A stretch of 14,211 nucleotides of DNA, from contig JAJYZD010000076.1 in NCBI GenBank assembly GCA_021800315.1, forward strand, positions 1-14,211, read 5' to 3'. Source of the stretch: Bacillota bacterium (GTDB taxonomy: Bacteria; Bacillota; Desulfotomaculia; Desulfotomaculales; JAJYZD01). This document shows positions 6,021 through 13,745 of the stretch, piece after piece. How positions within the stretch are numbered: position 1 is the stretch's first letter; each line of letters starts with the position of its first letter. A model generated the notes under the pieces. That model was given only the letters and a program-made list of their open reading frames with translations, had not been told where the DNA came from and did no database searches. Position numbers and translations under genes: made by a program.

Positions 6021-7595
6021 TCAGAGCAGCCCCCGCTGGGCAAACTTCTCGCGCACGCTGGGGAACAGCGAGAGGTCGGTGTGGGGCAGAAAACGGCTGC
6101 CCACGAACTTCTGCATGAAAACGTCGCTGGCGTTGAGTTCGAAGTAGGTGATCCGGCCCGCTATTTCTTCCGCCTCCCGCAGCTTGCGCCGGGAGAGCAG
6201 GACCAGCCTGGCACCCTCCCCGGAACTGTTGCCCAGCCGGACCATGCGCCGCCGGTCCAGGTCCGGATAGAGTCCGATCGTCACCGCCGACTCCAGGGGC
6301 AGGTACTGGCCGAAGGCTCCGGCGGCGTAAAACCGCGCAATGGCCCGCATGGGGAGTCCCACGCTCTCCAGGAGGTACTCCAGGGCCGCGTTTACCGCTC
6401 CCTTGGTGCGCAGCAGGTTGTTCAGGTCGGTCTGGCTGATGGTGATGTCCCGCCCCGTCGCGGTTTCCGCGGCGGGGACCAGGACAAAGGACCGCCGGCC
6501 GTCGCGGAAGCGCCCGGAACGGTCGATTATGCCGGCGAGAAGGAGTTCGGCCATGGCGTCGACCAGCCCCGAGCCGCACAAGCCCCGCGGCGGGCCGCCG
6601 CCTATGGTGCGGTAGCGCACGCCGTTCGAATCGATGGCCACCCGTTCGATGGCCCCTGGCTCCGCCCGCATCCCGGCGCCGGCCACTCCTCCCTCCAGGG
6701 CCGGTCCGGCCGCCCCGGCGCACGCCACCAGCCACTCCCGGTTACCGAGCACCATTTCCCCGTTGGTGCCGATGTCTACAAAGAATGCTGTTTCGCGGCG
6801 GCGGTGCAGGCCCGAGACCAGGATGCCGGCCACGATATCCCCGCCGACATAACTGCCCACCCCCGGGAGGAAATAGACCGGGGCCAGCGGATTGATGGCC
6901 AGTCCGGTTTCCCCGGCCGTAAAAAAGCCCGGCTGGTTGGCCACCGGGCTGTAGGGCGCCAGGCAGATCCGGGCCGGGTCCAGCCCCAGCAGGAAGTGAA
7001 TCATGCCGGTGTTGCCGGCCACCGCCGCGGCGGAGATGGATGCCGGTTCGATCCGGCTCTTTTCCACCAATTTACCGGTCAAACCGTTGAGGGTGGCCAG
7101 GGCGCCCTCCCTGAGCGCAGCCAGGCCCTCGGCCTGGCTGCCGGCCTGGATCCGGGTCAGAATGTCTTCGCCCAGCGCGATCTGAGCGTTGTAACCCGCG
7201 GCCGTATCCAGCACCCGTCCGGTGCCCAGGTCCACCAGGTAGGCCACCACCGTGGTTGTACCCAGGTCGACGGCCAGCCCGAAATGCCGGGCGGACGTGT
7301 CACCCGGCTCCAACCTGGTGAGCCGCCACCGGTCCCGAAACAGGCCGAGTGTGGCGGTGACCCGGAAGTCTTCGGCCCGCAGGACCCGGGTACAGTAACG
7401 CAGGATCTCGATCGGCGCATCCACCCCGGGCCCCAGGCTGCCGAGCAAACGTTCCCGGTCGGCCCGGTTGTCGGCCAGGGACGGAGGCGGCACGGACAGG
7501 AATATTTTCTTGCTCAGTCCGTCCGGTTTGACCCCGGCACCCGCTCCCCCGCCGGCCAGGATCACCGGACCGGCTTCTTTATTGTCACCGTTCAA
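6021..7595 (-). CDS. Corrinoid-protein reductive activator (RACE/RamA-like ATPase), without ferredoxin domain
   Basis: Proteins of this family (DUF4445/ASKHA ATPases such as RamA and the acs-cluster CoFeSP activator) reduce inactive Co(II) corrinoid to Co(I) using ATP. Here an N-terminal linker (GLSKKIFLSVPPPSLADN, residues 26-43) and middle domain precede the ATPase core: VDLGTTT (109-115), VAGNTGMIHFLLGLDP (192-207), FVDIGTNGEM (272-281), ACAGAAGPALEGG (291-303), GLCGSGLVDAMAELL (338-352) and AGAFGQYLPLESAVTIGLYP (425-444). At 524 residues it is about 100 shorter than usual, and the N-terminal [2Fe-2S] domain with its Cys cluster is absent. The TTG start at 7595 has GGAGGGG about 6 bases upstream, and the previous gene ends 62 bases away. 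An electron donor would have to be a separate protein. A TATAAT box lies at 7624-7619. Confidence 0.9.
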   Translation of the reverse strand: MNGDNKEAGPVILAGGGAGAGVKPDGLSKKIFLSVPPPSLADNRADRERLLGSLGPGVDAPIEILRYCTRVLRAEDFRVTATLGLFRDRWRLTRLEPGDTSARHFGLAVDLGTTTVVAYLVDLGTGRVLDTAAGYNAQIALGEDILTRIQAGSQAEGLAALREGALATLNGLTGKLVEKSRIEPASISAAAVAGNTGMIHFLLGLDPARICLAPYSPVANQPGFFTAGETGLAINPLAPVYFLPGVGSYVGGDIVAGILVSGLHRRRETAFFVDIGTNGEMVLGNREWLVACAGAAGPALEGGVAGAGMRAEPGAIERVAIDSNGVRYRTIGGGPPRGLCGSGLVDAMAELLLAGIIDRSGRFRDGRRSFVLVPAAETATGRDITISQTDLNNLLRTKGAVNAALEYLLESVGLPMRAIARFYAAGAFGQYLPLESAVTIGLYPDLDRRRMVRLGNSSGEGARLVLLSRRKLREAEEIAGRITYFELNASDVFMQKFVGSRFLPHTDLSLFPSVREKFAQRGLL

Positions 7596-7618
7596 CGCTT
7601 CCCCTCCCCCGCCCTTAT

Positions 7619-7624
7619 TATACC
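7619..7624 (-). promoter_or_regulatory. -10 box before the corrinoid activator gene
   Basis: TATAAT on the minus strand lies 23 bases before the TTG start, in the gap after the winged-helix/coiled-coil gene. No good -35 box is seen at 16-18 bases upstream, so promoter strength is doubtful; the gene may also be read through from upstream. Confidence 0.3.
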
Positions 7625-7657
7625 ATAGGCGGGGGGAGTTGTGCCGCTTTTGCTCCC

Positions 7658-9076
7658 TTATCCTTCGGCGGCCTTTTTGCGTCCGGAGAAGAAGCGGCCG
7701 GCGGACAGGATCATCCGGATGAACGGATTGCGCAGACTGGCTTTGAGGCGGCGGTTTTCCTCCGCCAGGCGTTTGGCTTCGCTCTGGGTAAACCGCAGGG
7801 TGCGGTTGAGTTCCTCCTGACCCCCCAGCGCCGCCTTCAGGTTATGGGTAGCCTGTTTCAACTGCTCGTGCAGCTTCTTGACATCGTAGTGGGCCGCCTG
7901 CTTCTCCTTGTCCGTACGCTCCTTCAACTCTATTTCCTGTCTCTGCATGTCGGCTATCCGGTCTTCATACTGGTCTTTTACTGTGGCCAGGCGGGTCCGG
8001 AATTCGCGTTCCTTTTCCTTGTAGTTCTGCAGCATCAGGAAAAGATTCTCCAGGCTGCCCTGGTTCTTGCTGAAGGCTTCGCGCAACTTCCGCACCTCGT
8101 CCTCGGCGTCCCGGGCCCTTCGCACCCAGAGCCGGCACTGGTGCAGGATGCTGTCACCCTTGTTTTCCACCCGGCGGATGTGCTCCCGGTTGCTCATGAT
8201 CTCCTTTTTGCGCAGGGCCAGGAGGAGGTCCTTCTCCGCCAACTGGGTCAGAAGGTGTTCCTTCTGGTGGCCCATTTCCATCCTTTCCGCGAGGGCGACC
8301 GCGGCCTCGCGCCGGGCCGCGTCGACTTCCTCCAGGCGGCGCAGGTACACCTGCTGGCGCTTTTCCATCCGCTCCTTCTCCCTCTGCCAGCGGGCCTTCT
8401 GGCGCTTTAGCGCCACGGTGAAGCGCTTGAGCAACTCGTCGTACAGAATACGGGTTACCGGGTTATAGGACCACAACCCGGCGGCGGCTTCCTCGAAAAA
8501 GGGATACTTCCTCAAAATGGCGGACACCGCCCCCTGGGGAGCCGGCTGCCAGGTTCCGACCTTTTCCAGGACCTGGCTCAGAGAGAGGCTCTCCGGACTG
8601 AGCTTCAGCGCCCTGATGACCAGGTTTTTCAAGGAATACTGCCCCGCTTCGATTTCCCATTCCGTAAGACCCCAATTTCCATTGTCCAGTTGGACGAACC
8701 TACCATCGGAAATAAGGTTTCCCTCGTCGGAGACGATTTTTTTCAGTTTTTTTGTTTTGGTGTTACTCTTTTTGGGGGCGGCCGTCCTGTTCATTTCACG
8801 CAGGCTCTGCGGTTCACCTTTTTTCAGCAGAATGGCAAAAAACTGGTCGTTTTCCTTTGATCCTTCCAGATCAAGGTGCCACAAACCGCGATCATCCCGG
8901 TTGAAACACCCGTGCTGCTCCAGGCAGAGACCGACTTTTTCCTCCACCTCCTCCCGCGGCAGGTCCTGCAACATCCGTTTGTGCACATGCCCGGTCAGTT
9001 CCGAAGGTGTCAACGCCTCAAAGAAAAACAGGGTCTTCTTAAGTACGTCGGTTAGGGAAAGAAGCTTGCCGTTCAA
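7658..9076 (-). CDS. Winged-helix (HARE-HTH-like) coiled-coil protein
   Basis: The 472-residue product has no enzyme motif I can see. Residues about 6-70 (SLTDVLKKTLFFFEALTPSE to RGLWHLD) and 145-206 (YSLKNLVIRALKLSPESLSL to GLWSYNP) look like two winged-helix domains of the HARE-HTH type, each ending in the usual G-x-W strand; a third partial copy may end in DGRFVQLDNGNWGLTEW (124-140). Residues about 211-450 form a long, highly charged coiled coil with heptads (for example QQVYLRRLEEVDAARREAAV), followed by a basic tail RMILSAGRFFSGRKKAAEG. This architecture suggests a DNA-binding scaffold or structural protein. The TTG start at 9076 has AAGGAGA at good spacing. It is divergent from the acuA-SNF2-SWIM operon. 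Confidence 0.75.
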   Translation of the reverse strand: MNGKLLSLTDVLKKTLFFFEALTPSELTGHVHKRMLQDLPREEVEEKVGLCLEQHGCFNRDDRGLWHLDLEGSKENDQFFAILLKKGEPQSLREMNRTAAPKKSNTKTKKLKKIVSDEGNLISDGRFVQLDNGNWGLTEWEIEAGQYSLKNLVIRALKLSPESLSLSQVLEKVGTWQPAPQGAVSAILRKYPFFEEAAAGLWSYNPVTRILYDELLKRFTVALKRQKARWQREKERMEKRQQVYLRRLEEVDAARREAAVALAERMEMGHQKEHLLTQLAEKDLLLALRKKEIMSNREHIRRVENKGDSILHQCRLWVRRARDAEDEVRKLREAFSKNQGSLENLFLMLQNYKEKEREFRTRLATVKDQYEDRIADMQRQEIELKERTDKEKQAAHYDVKKLHEQLKQATHNLKAALGGQEELNRTLRFTQSEAKRLAEENRRLKASLRNPFIRMILSAGRFFSGRKKAAEG

Positions 9077-9237
9077 TCCCGCCTCTCCTTCCTAATGAAG
9101 ATAGATAAGTATTCAAGAGTCCATAGCCATATCCTGCCAGTTGGAGGCAAAATTTTCCTACACCGCTTTCCACAAAGTCGCCACGTTCGCCCCGGGCGGG
9201 TCGAAGTACTTTGTTTCCGGTAATGCCCCGGCCGGAC

Positions 9238-9267
9238 TTGTGTTGTCCGCCCGCCCCCCCGTATAAT
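9238..9267 (+). promoter_or_regulatory. Sigma-A-type promoter of the acuA-SNF2-SWIM operon
   Basis: TTGTGT (9238-9243) and a consensus TATAAT (9262-9267) are 18 bases apart in the 311-base divergent gap (9077-9387), about 110 bases before acuA. The rest of the gap shows no gene. The long leader may hold regulation, but I found no clear operator. Confidence 0.55.
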
Positions 9268-9387
9268 GTAGGTGGATGGGAAGCCGCACCCAGACCCGTC
9301 CCTTTCCGACATTGGAGCCGACTTCCCCTGACAGCGGCGCGAAAGCACCATTACCCGGAGAGGAAGTGAACTATCATCAATCGTCAG

Positions 9388-10002
9388 GTGGAACAACCGG
9401 GTCCGGTAAGACAGGATGCGTGCGTCCCCGTGGTGGTGGAGGGTCCCGTCGGCCCGGATCGGCTGGCCGGTCTCACCATGAACCATTTGCTCAACAACTT
9501 CCGGCCCCCCGGGCGCCAGAAGCAGGCGTTGACTGAAATCGCCGGCCTGGACCCGGGCATGGTGTTCATCGCCCGCAGCCGCCGGGAGATAGTGGGCTAC
9601 GTCACCTTCCACCGCCCCGACGGATATACCCGCTGGATAAACCATCCCCATGTCCTGGAACTGGGCGGCATCGAGGTCAGCCCCGAGTGGCGGCAGTCCC
9701 GCCTGGGCGGCAAGCTCATCCTGGCCGCCTTCTCCTTCCCCGCCATGGAGGACTACATCGTCATCACGACCGAATACTGCTGGCATTGGGATTTAAAGGG
9801 CACCAACCTGGACATGTGGGGGTACCGCAAAATGCTGACCAACCTGTTCGGCAAGGGCGGCATGGAAATGAAGGCCACCGACGACCCCGACATCAACGAG
9901 CATCCGGCCAACGTCCTCATGGCGCGCGTCGGCGCCAACGTCTCCGCCCGGGACGCCCTGGTTTTCGAAGAGATGCTGTTCGACGAAAAACGGTTCTACT
10001 AG
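9388..10002 (+). CDS. acuA: AcuA-type GNAT lysine acetyltransferase
   Basis: The 204-residue product aligns from memory with Bacillus AcuA, which acetylates and switches off AMP-forming acetyl-CoA synthetase. Shared landmarks are VEGPVGPDRL (18-26), FRPPGRQKQALTEIAGLDPG (38-57), IVGYVTFHRPD (68-78), ELGGIEVSPEWRQSRLGGKL (91-110, the acetyl-CoA-binding motif A), YIVITTEYCWHWDLKGTNLD (123-142), MWGYRKML and EHPANVLMARVGANVS (171-186). Bacillus acuA is followed by acuB and the deacetylase gene acuC; neither is here. Instead a SNF2 helicase gene follows after 24 bases. The start is uncertain: GTG 9388 lacks a well-spaced ribosome site, whereas AGGAAG (9361-9366) would suit an ATC codon at 9373 or 9376, just after an in-frame stop at 9367-9369. 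Confidence 0.9.
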   Translation: MEQPGPVRQDACVPVVVEGPVGPDRLAGLTMNHLLNNFRPPGRQKQALTEIAGLDPGMVFIARSRREIVGYVTFHRPDGYTRWINHPHVLELGGIEVSPEWRQSRLGGKLILAAFSFPAMEDYIVITTEYCWHWDLKGTNLDMWGYRKMLTNLFGKGGMEMKATDDPDINEHPANVLMARVGANVSARDALVFEEMLFDEKRFY

Positions 10003-10026
10003 CCGGAAAGCGAGATGGTGTAACCG

Positions 10027-12708
10027 GTGCCCGATTCAGCGGCCGGTCAACGCGACAATGGAAACAGGGAACTCGTCGCCCTCCTGCGCCGGGATGGCTT
10101 CCGCCTCGACTGGCAGGCGACGAAAGAGCAACTGGATGACAGGCAGATCGTTTGGCAGCAGAATTTACATGAAATGTTCCGGGATAATGCGGATAAATCA
10201 CTGTTCCACCTGGGATTTTCCGATAGCACGATCCCCCTTTCTGATTCTGTTCATTTTCTCCGGGTTATTGCACTTACTTTTGCCAAATGTCTGGCCAAGA
10301 ACCCCGATCTCGAAATTTCAAGAGAAAAAACGATTATTAAACTGGAATTACCGGACGTAGAACATATTTTACACAGCGCTCCCTTTATGAACGGTTTGGA
10401 GTACCTGGATGCGGAATGGGTCGGGGAGATCTGGAGAAGGCTGAGTCACGTCTTTTCTGAAGCAATATCGGCTTATTCCGGCGATATCGCCGGCTTTTTC
10501 GCGTCCCTGGGCTCGGTCATCCACCCGGTCGGCCGGGTCTTCTTCCATTTAGTGGAGAGTAATAAGGATGAGTATCCTTTCGCCTTTCTGACGACCTATT
10601 CTTCCGCCGTATCAAGCGAGGGCAGGCCGAAGCACCTGCCCCTGAAGAATGCGCTGATTGAATACAAAAATGACAACAATAAGCTCCTGCACCTCCTGTC
10701 AACAGTAAACAAGGCCTCCCAGAAAAGTGCCTTTATTGCCGGGATCGTCGATTCCGGAGAGATTTTTCACCCACTCGGCCTGACATCGAACGAAGCCTAT
10801 ACGTTCCTGGTAGAAATTCCCTTGTACGAAGAAGCCGGAATCCTCTGCCGCATGCCGAACTGGTGGAAGAATAAGTCAAATTCCCCCGGGATATCGGTAA
10901 CTATCGGCGATAAAGCCCCTTCCCGTTTGGGCTTCGACGCCCTGGTCGACTTTAACGTCCAGTTATCCCTCGGCGGGGAAACCATCACACCGGACGAATT
11001 GAGACGACTGCTTTCCGAATCGGAAGGCCTAGCCCTGATCAAAGGCAAATGGGTTGAGGTAAACCACGAAAAGCTCAAGGAAACCCTCCGGGCTTACGAA
11101 CAGGCCCGGGCCCTCGCCGAAGAAAGCGATATGGGTATTATGGAAGCCATGCGCTTTCAATTAAACGCCTCGAAAATTATAAATGTCCATCAGGAATCCT
11201 GTGATCTCGAAGTAACCAACGGCCAGTGGCTGGGTACGGTGATCTCCCGGCTGACCCACCCGGCCGGAATACCGGATATCTCCGGCGGCGAGGATTTCCA
11301 TGCCACCCTGAGGGGGTACCAGCGTAGCGGACTGGCCTGGCTGAATCTCATGAAGACCCTCGGGTTGGGGGCCTGCCTGGCCGACGACATGGGTCTGGGG
11401 AAAACCGTGCAGGTGATCGCCCTGCTCAACCATATCCGCAACCAAGGGCGGGAAAAGACGCTGCTGGTCGTTCCCGCCTCCCTCATCGCCAACTGGCTGA
11501 ATGAAATCGTCCGCTTCGCGCCTTCGCTCAGCTATTGCGTCCTGCATCCTTCCGAGAACAAGAGCATGCTCAATACCGGCGCAGACCTGCTGGATGAATT
11601 CGATCTCTTTATTACCACCTACGGTATGCTTACCAAGTATGACTGGCTGAAGGAAGTGACCTGGAATTCCCTTATCCTGGATGAGGCCCAGGCGATCAAG
11701 AACCCCGGGACCAAACAGACCAGGGCGGTAAAACAAATAAAGTCCCGCTACAAGATCGCCATGACCGGCACCCCCATTGAAAACCGTCTCTCCGAGTTGT
11801 GGTCCCTGTTCGATTTCCTGAACAAGGGACTCCTGGGCACCGCCGGCGAGTTCACCCGCTTCACCAAGCAGCTGAAGGAAAACCAGGAAGGTTATTCGCG
11901 CCTGAAGAAGGTGGTCGGGCCTTTCATCTTGAGAAGGTTGAAAACGGATACCAACGTAATCTCCGATCTCCCCGACAAGATTGAAATGAAAACCTTCTCC
12001 ACGCTGACCAGGAAGCAGGCCGCCCTGTATGACGCCCAGGTGCGCCATCTGGAAACCCGTCTTGCCTCCGCCGGGGGGATTGAGAGAAAGGGATTGATCC
12101 TTTCCTCCATCATGAAGTTCAAACAGATATGCAATCATCCCGACCAATATCTCGGTCAATCTTGTTACGCCGAGAATGAAAGCGGGAAATATGCCAGGTT
12201 GCGCGAAATCTGTGAAACCATTTATGAAAAGAGGGAACGCGTTCTCGTATTTACCCAGTTTAAGGAAATCACCGGCCCCTTGCAAGAATTTCTCGAGTCC
12301 GTCTTCCAGCACCAGGGTCTCGTGTTACACGGAGAAACCGCCGTGCGCAAGAGGAAAGACATCGTCGACACCTTCCAGGGTGATGAATATGTTCCTTTCC
12401 TCGTGCTCTCGCTGAAAGCCGGCGGAGTCGGTCTCAACCTGACCGCCGCCAACCATGTCGTCCATTTCGACCGCTGGTGGAACCCCGCGGTGGAGAACCA
12501 GGCTACGGACCGGGCCTTCCGGATCGGTCAGCGCAAGAGTGTCATAGTCCACAAGTTCATCACCAGGGGCACGATAGAAGAGAAAATAGATTTAATGATC
12601 GAGGAAAAGAGTCAATTGACCAGGGAGATCATTCCGGACATCCAGGAGAACTGGCTTACCGAGATGAACAACGAACAGTTGATGGATCTTTTCCGACTTT
12701 CCGTATAG
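10027..12708 (+). CDS. SNF2-family DEAD/DEAH helicase with DUF3670-type N-terminus
   Basis: This 893-residue protein is a bacterial SNF2 (Swi2/Snf2) ATPase, a class that translocates on double-stranded DNA and remodels protein-DNA complexes. The N-terminal ~400 residues are the family-specific arm, with a DUF3670-like segment around residues 250-370 (DFNVQLSLGGETITPDELRR). The ATPase core follows: DDMGLGKT (453-460, Walker A), DEAQ box (552-555), TGTPIEN (580-586, motif III), then the second lobe with VLVFTQFKE (739-747), FDRWWNPAVENQATDRAF (814 on) and the arginine motif ATDRAFRIGQ (to 835). All catalytic motifs are intact. GTG 10027 follows a GAGATGG site by 7 bases. Its stop lies 18 bases before the SWIM gene, and SNF2-SWIM pairs are a recurrent bacterial arrangement. 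The first ~800 bases are more AT-rich than the rest. Confidence 0.93.
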   Translation: MPDSAAGQRDNGNRELVALLRRDGFRLDWQATKEQLDDRQIVWQQNLHEMFRDNADKSLFHLGFSDSTIPLSDSVHFLRVIALTFAKCLAKNPDLEISREKTIIKLELPDVEHILHSAPFMNGLEYLDAEWVGEIWRRLSHVFSEAISAYSGDIAGFFASLGSVIHPVGRVFFHLVESNKDEYPFAFLTTYSSAVSSEGRPKHLPLKNALIEYKNDNNKLLHLLSTVNKASQKSAFIAGIVDSGEIFHPLGLTSNEAYTFLVEIPLYEEAGILCRMPNWWKNKSNSPGISVTIGDKAPSRLGFDALVDFNVQLSLGGETITPDELRRLLSESEGLALIKGKWVEVNHEKLKETLRAYEQARALAEESDMGIMEAMRFQLNASKIINVHQESCDLEVTNGQWLGTVISRLTHPAGIPDISGGEDFHATLRGYQRSGLAWLNLMKTLGLGACLADDMGLGKTVQVIALLNHIRNQGREKTLLVVPASLIANWLNEIVRFAPSLSYCVLHPSENKSMLNTGADLLDEFDLFITTYGMLTKYDWLKEVTWNSLILDEAQAIKNPGTKQTRAVKQIKSRYKIAMTGTPIENRLSELWSLFDFLNKGLLGTAGEFTRFTKQLKENQEGYSRLKKVVGPFILRRLKTDTNVISDLPDKIEMKTFSTLTRKQAALYDAQVRHLETRLASAGGIERKGLILSSIMKFKQICNHPDQYLGQSCYAENESGKYARLREICETIYEKRERVLVFTQFKEITGPLQEFLESVFQHQGLVLHGETAVRKRKDIVDTFQGDEYVPFLVLSLKAGGVGLNLTAANHVVHFDRWWNPAVENQATDRAFRIGQRKSVIVHKFITRGTIEEKIDLMIEEKSQLTREIIPDIQENWLTEMNNEQLMDLFRLSV

Positions 12709-12726
12709 GAAGGTGAGGTTTTTCCC

Positions 12727-13530
12727 ATGTCTTACTATGGCTTCGAATATGTCTCCGTTGCCGAAAAGAAGGCCCGGGCCCAAAAGGCGCTCGAAAAGCT
12801 CAGAAAGAAAAATCCCGACCTGGCACCCGTCTGTATAGAGGGGCGCAAACTGGCCAGGACGTGGTGGGGCACAGCCTGGAACGACAATCTTGAAAGTTAT
12901 TCTGATTATGCCAACCGCATCGGCAGGGGACGTACCTACGTCCGGCACGGCGCCGTGCTGGACCTGAAAATAGCCGCGGGTAAAATCACCGCCCTGGTGC
13001 AGGGAAGTTCGTCCAGGCCGTACGAGGTCCGCATCGACATAGAGCCCATCGGCAAGGGGACCTGGCAATCCATCACCAGGTCCTGCGAGGGCAAAATAGA
13101 GTCGTTGCACGAACTTGTAGAGGGTAGGTTTCCCAAGGCCCTGGCCGAATTGTTCACCGCCCGGGGCCAGGGACTGTTCCCCGCCCCCAGGGAGATATCC
13201 CTCCATTGCAGTTGCCCCGACTGGGCGGTGATGTGCAAGCATGTGGCCGCCGTCCTTTACGGCGTGGGAGCCAGGCTGGACGAGAACCCGGCGTTGTTTT
13301 TCGTCCTGCGCGACGTCGGTATCGACGACCTGGTAACCAGGGTGGTTGGCGAAAAGTCCGGGGACCTGCTCGAGCGAGCGGCCAGAAGGAGCGCCCGGGT
13401 GATCGACGACGATATTGCGGCCATGTTCGGCATTGATATTGAGGAAAGTTTCGAACCGGCCCGGCCGGGGGCGGCGGGAAAAGGACCGAAGGCGGGAAGC
13501 CCGGCGGCGAAGAAAGGTAAAAAGAAATAA
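12727..13530 (+). CDS. SWIM zinc-finger protein
   Basis: The 267-residue product carries a SWIM zinc finger: Cys161-x-Cys163-x6-Cys170-x-His172 (HCSCPDWAVMCKHVAAVLY). The conserved N-terminal RTWWGTAWNDNLESYSDYAN and GRTYVRHGAVLDLKI, and the PYEVRIDIEPI region, are typical of stand-alone bacterial SWIM proteins encoded beside SNF2 helicases. SWIM fingers are thought to bind DNA or proteins, so the product probably acts as a partner or targeting subunit of the helicase. The C-terminus is a low-complexity Gly/Pro/Lys-rich tail ending GKKK, which could bind nucleic acid. ATG 12727 has a strong ribosome site (GGAAGGTGAGG). It is the last gene of the plus-strand operon. Confidence 0.93.
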   Translation: MSYYGFEYVSVAEKKARAQKALEKLRKKNPDLAPVCIEGRKLARTWWGTAWNDNLESYSDYANRIGRGRTYVRHGAVLDLKIAAGKITALVQGSSSRPYEVRIDIEPIGKGTWQSITRSCEGKIESLHELVEGRFPKALAELFTARGQGLFPAPREISLHCSCPDWAVMCKHVAAVLYGVGARLDENPALFFVLRDVGIDDLVTRVVGEKSGDLLERAARRSARVIDDDIAAMFGIDIEESFEPARPGAAGKGPKAGSPAAKKGKKK

Positions 13531-13531
13531 C

Positions 13532-13562
13532 GGGGCGGTGGAATGAAGTCCCTCACCGCCCC
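13532..13562 (+). terminator. Strong hairpin after the SWIM gene
   Basis: A perfect 9-bp GC-rich stem, GGGGCGGTG (13532-13540) with CACCGCCCC (13554-13562), begins just after the SWIM stop codon. No run of T follows, so it is at best an atypical terminator; it may instead protect the mRNA 3' end. Confidence 0.4.
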
Positions 13563-13631
13563 CCGGGCGAAAACCGGTCTGGCGGCCGTGACGGTGACGC
13601 CCCCGGGCGCAAAACCTCTTTCGACTGGTTA

Positions 13632-13689
13632 ATGATGAACAAAACCGCCCCCGGTGCATCGCCTTCAACCAACATTCGTCACCGGGGGC
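13632..13689 (-). terminator. Likely intrinsic terminator of the acsB transcript
   Basis: On the minus strand, GCCCCCGGTG (13689-13680) and CACCGGGGGC (13656-13647) form a perfect 10-bp stem with a 23-base loop, followed by GGTTTTGTTC. It lies 56 bases after the acsB stop, where a terminator is expected between convergent genes. The loop is long and the T tract short. Two smaller perfect hairpins, CCTTTGC/GCAAAGG (13700-13716) and ATACC/GGTAT (13728-13740), lie between it and the stop. Confidence 0.5.
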
Positions 13690-13745
13690 TGGTACCCTTC
13701 CTTTGCAGGGCAAAGGTGCAGGCAGCTATACCAACGGTATTGCAG

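Noticed and set aside
5952..7628. Long plus-strand open frame (558 codons) opposite the corrinoid activator
   Set aside because: It is the antisense of a clear ASKHA ATPase gene; the protein is Gly/Pro/Arg/Gln-rich with no motifs, as expected in GC-rich DNA.
11161..12312. Minus-strand open frame (383 codons) within the SNF2 gene
   Set aside because: Antisense to the conserved helicase core; composition artefact.
12592..13713. Long minus-strand open frame (373 codons) opposite the SWIM gene
   Set aside because: Antisense shadow of the SNF2 end and the SWIM gene; no recognisable domain and no ribosome site.
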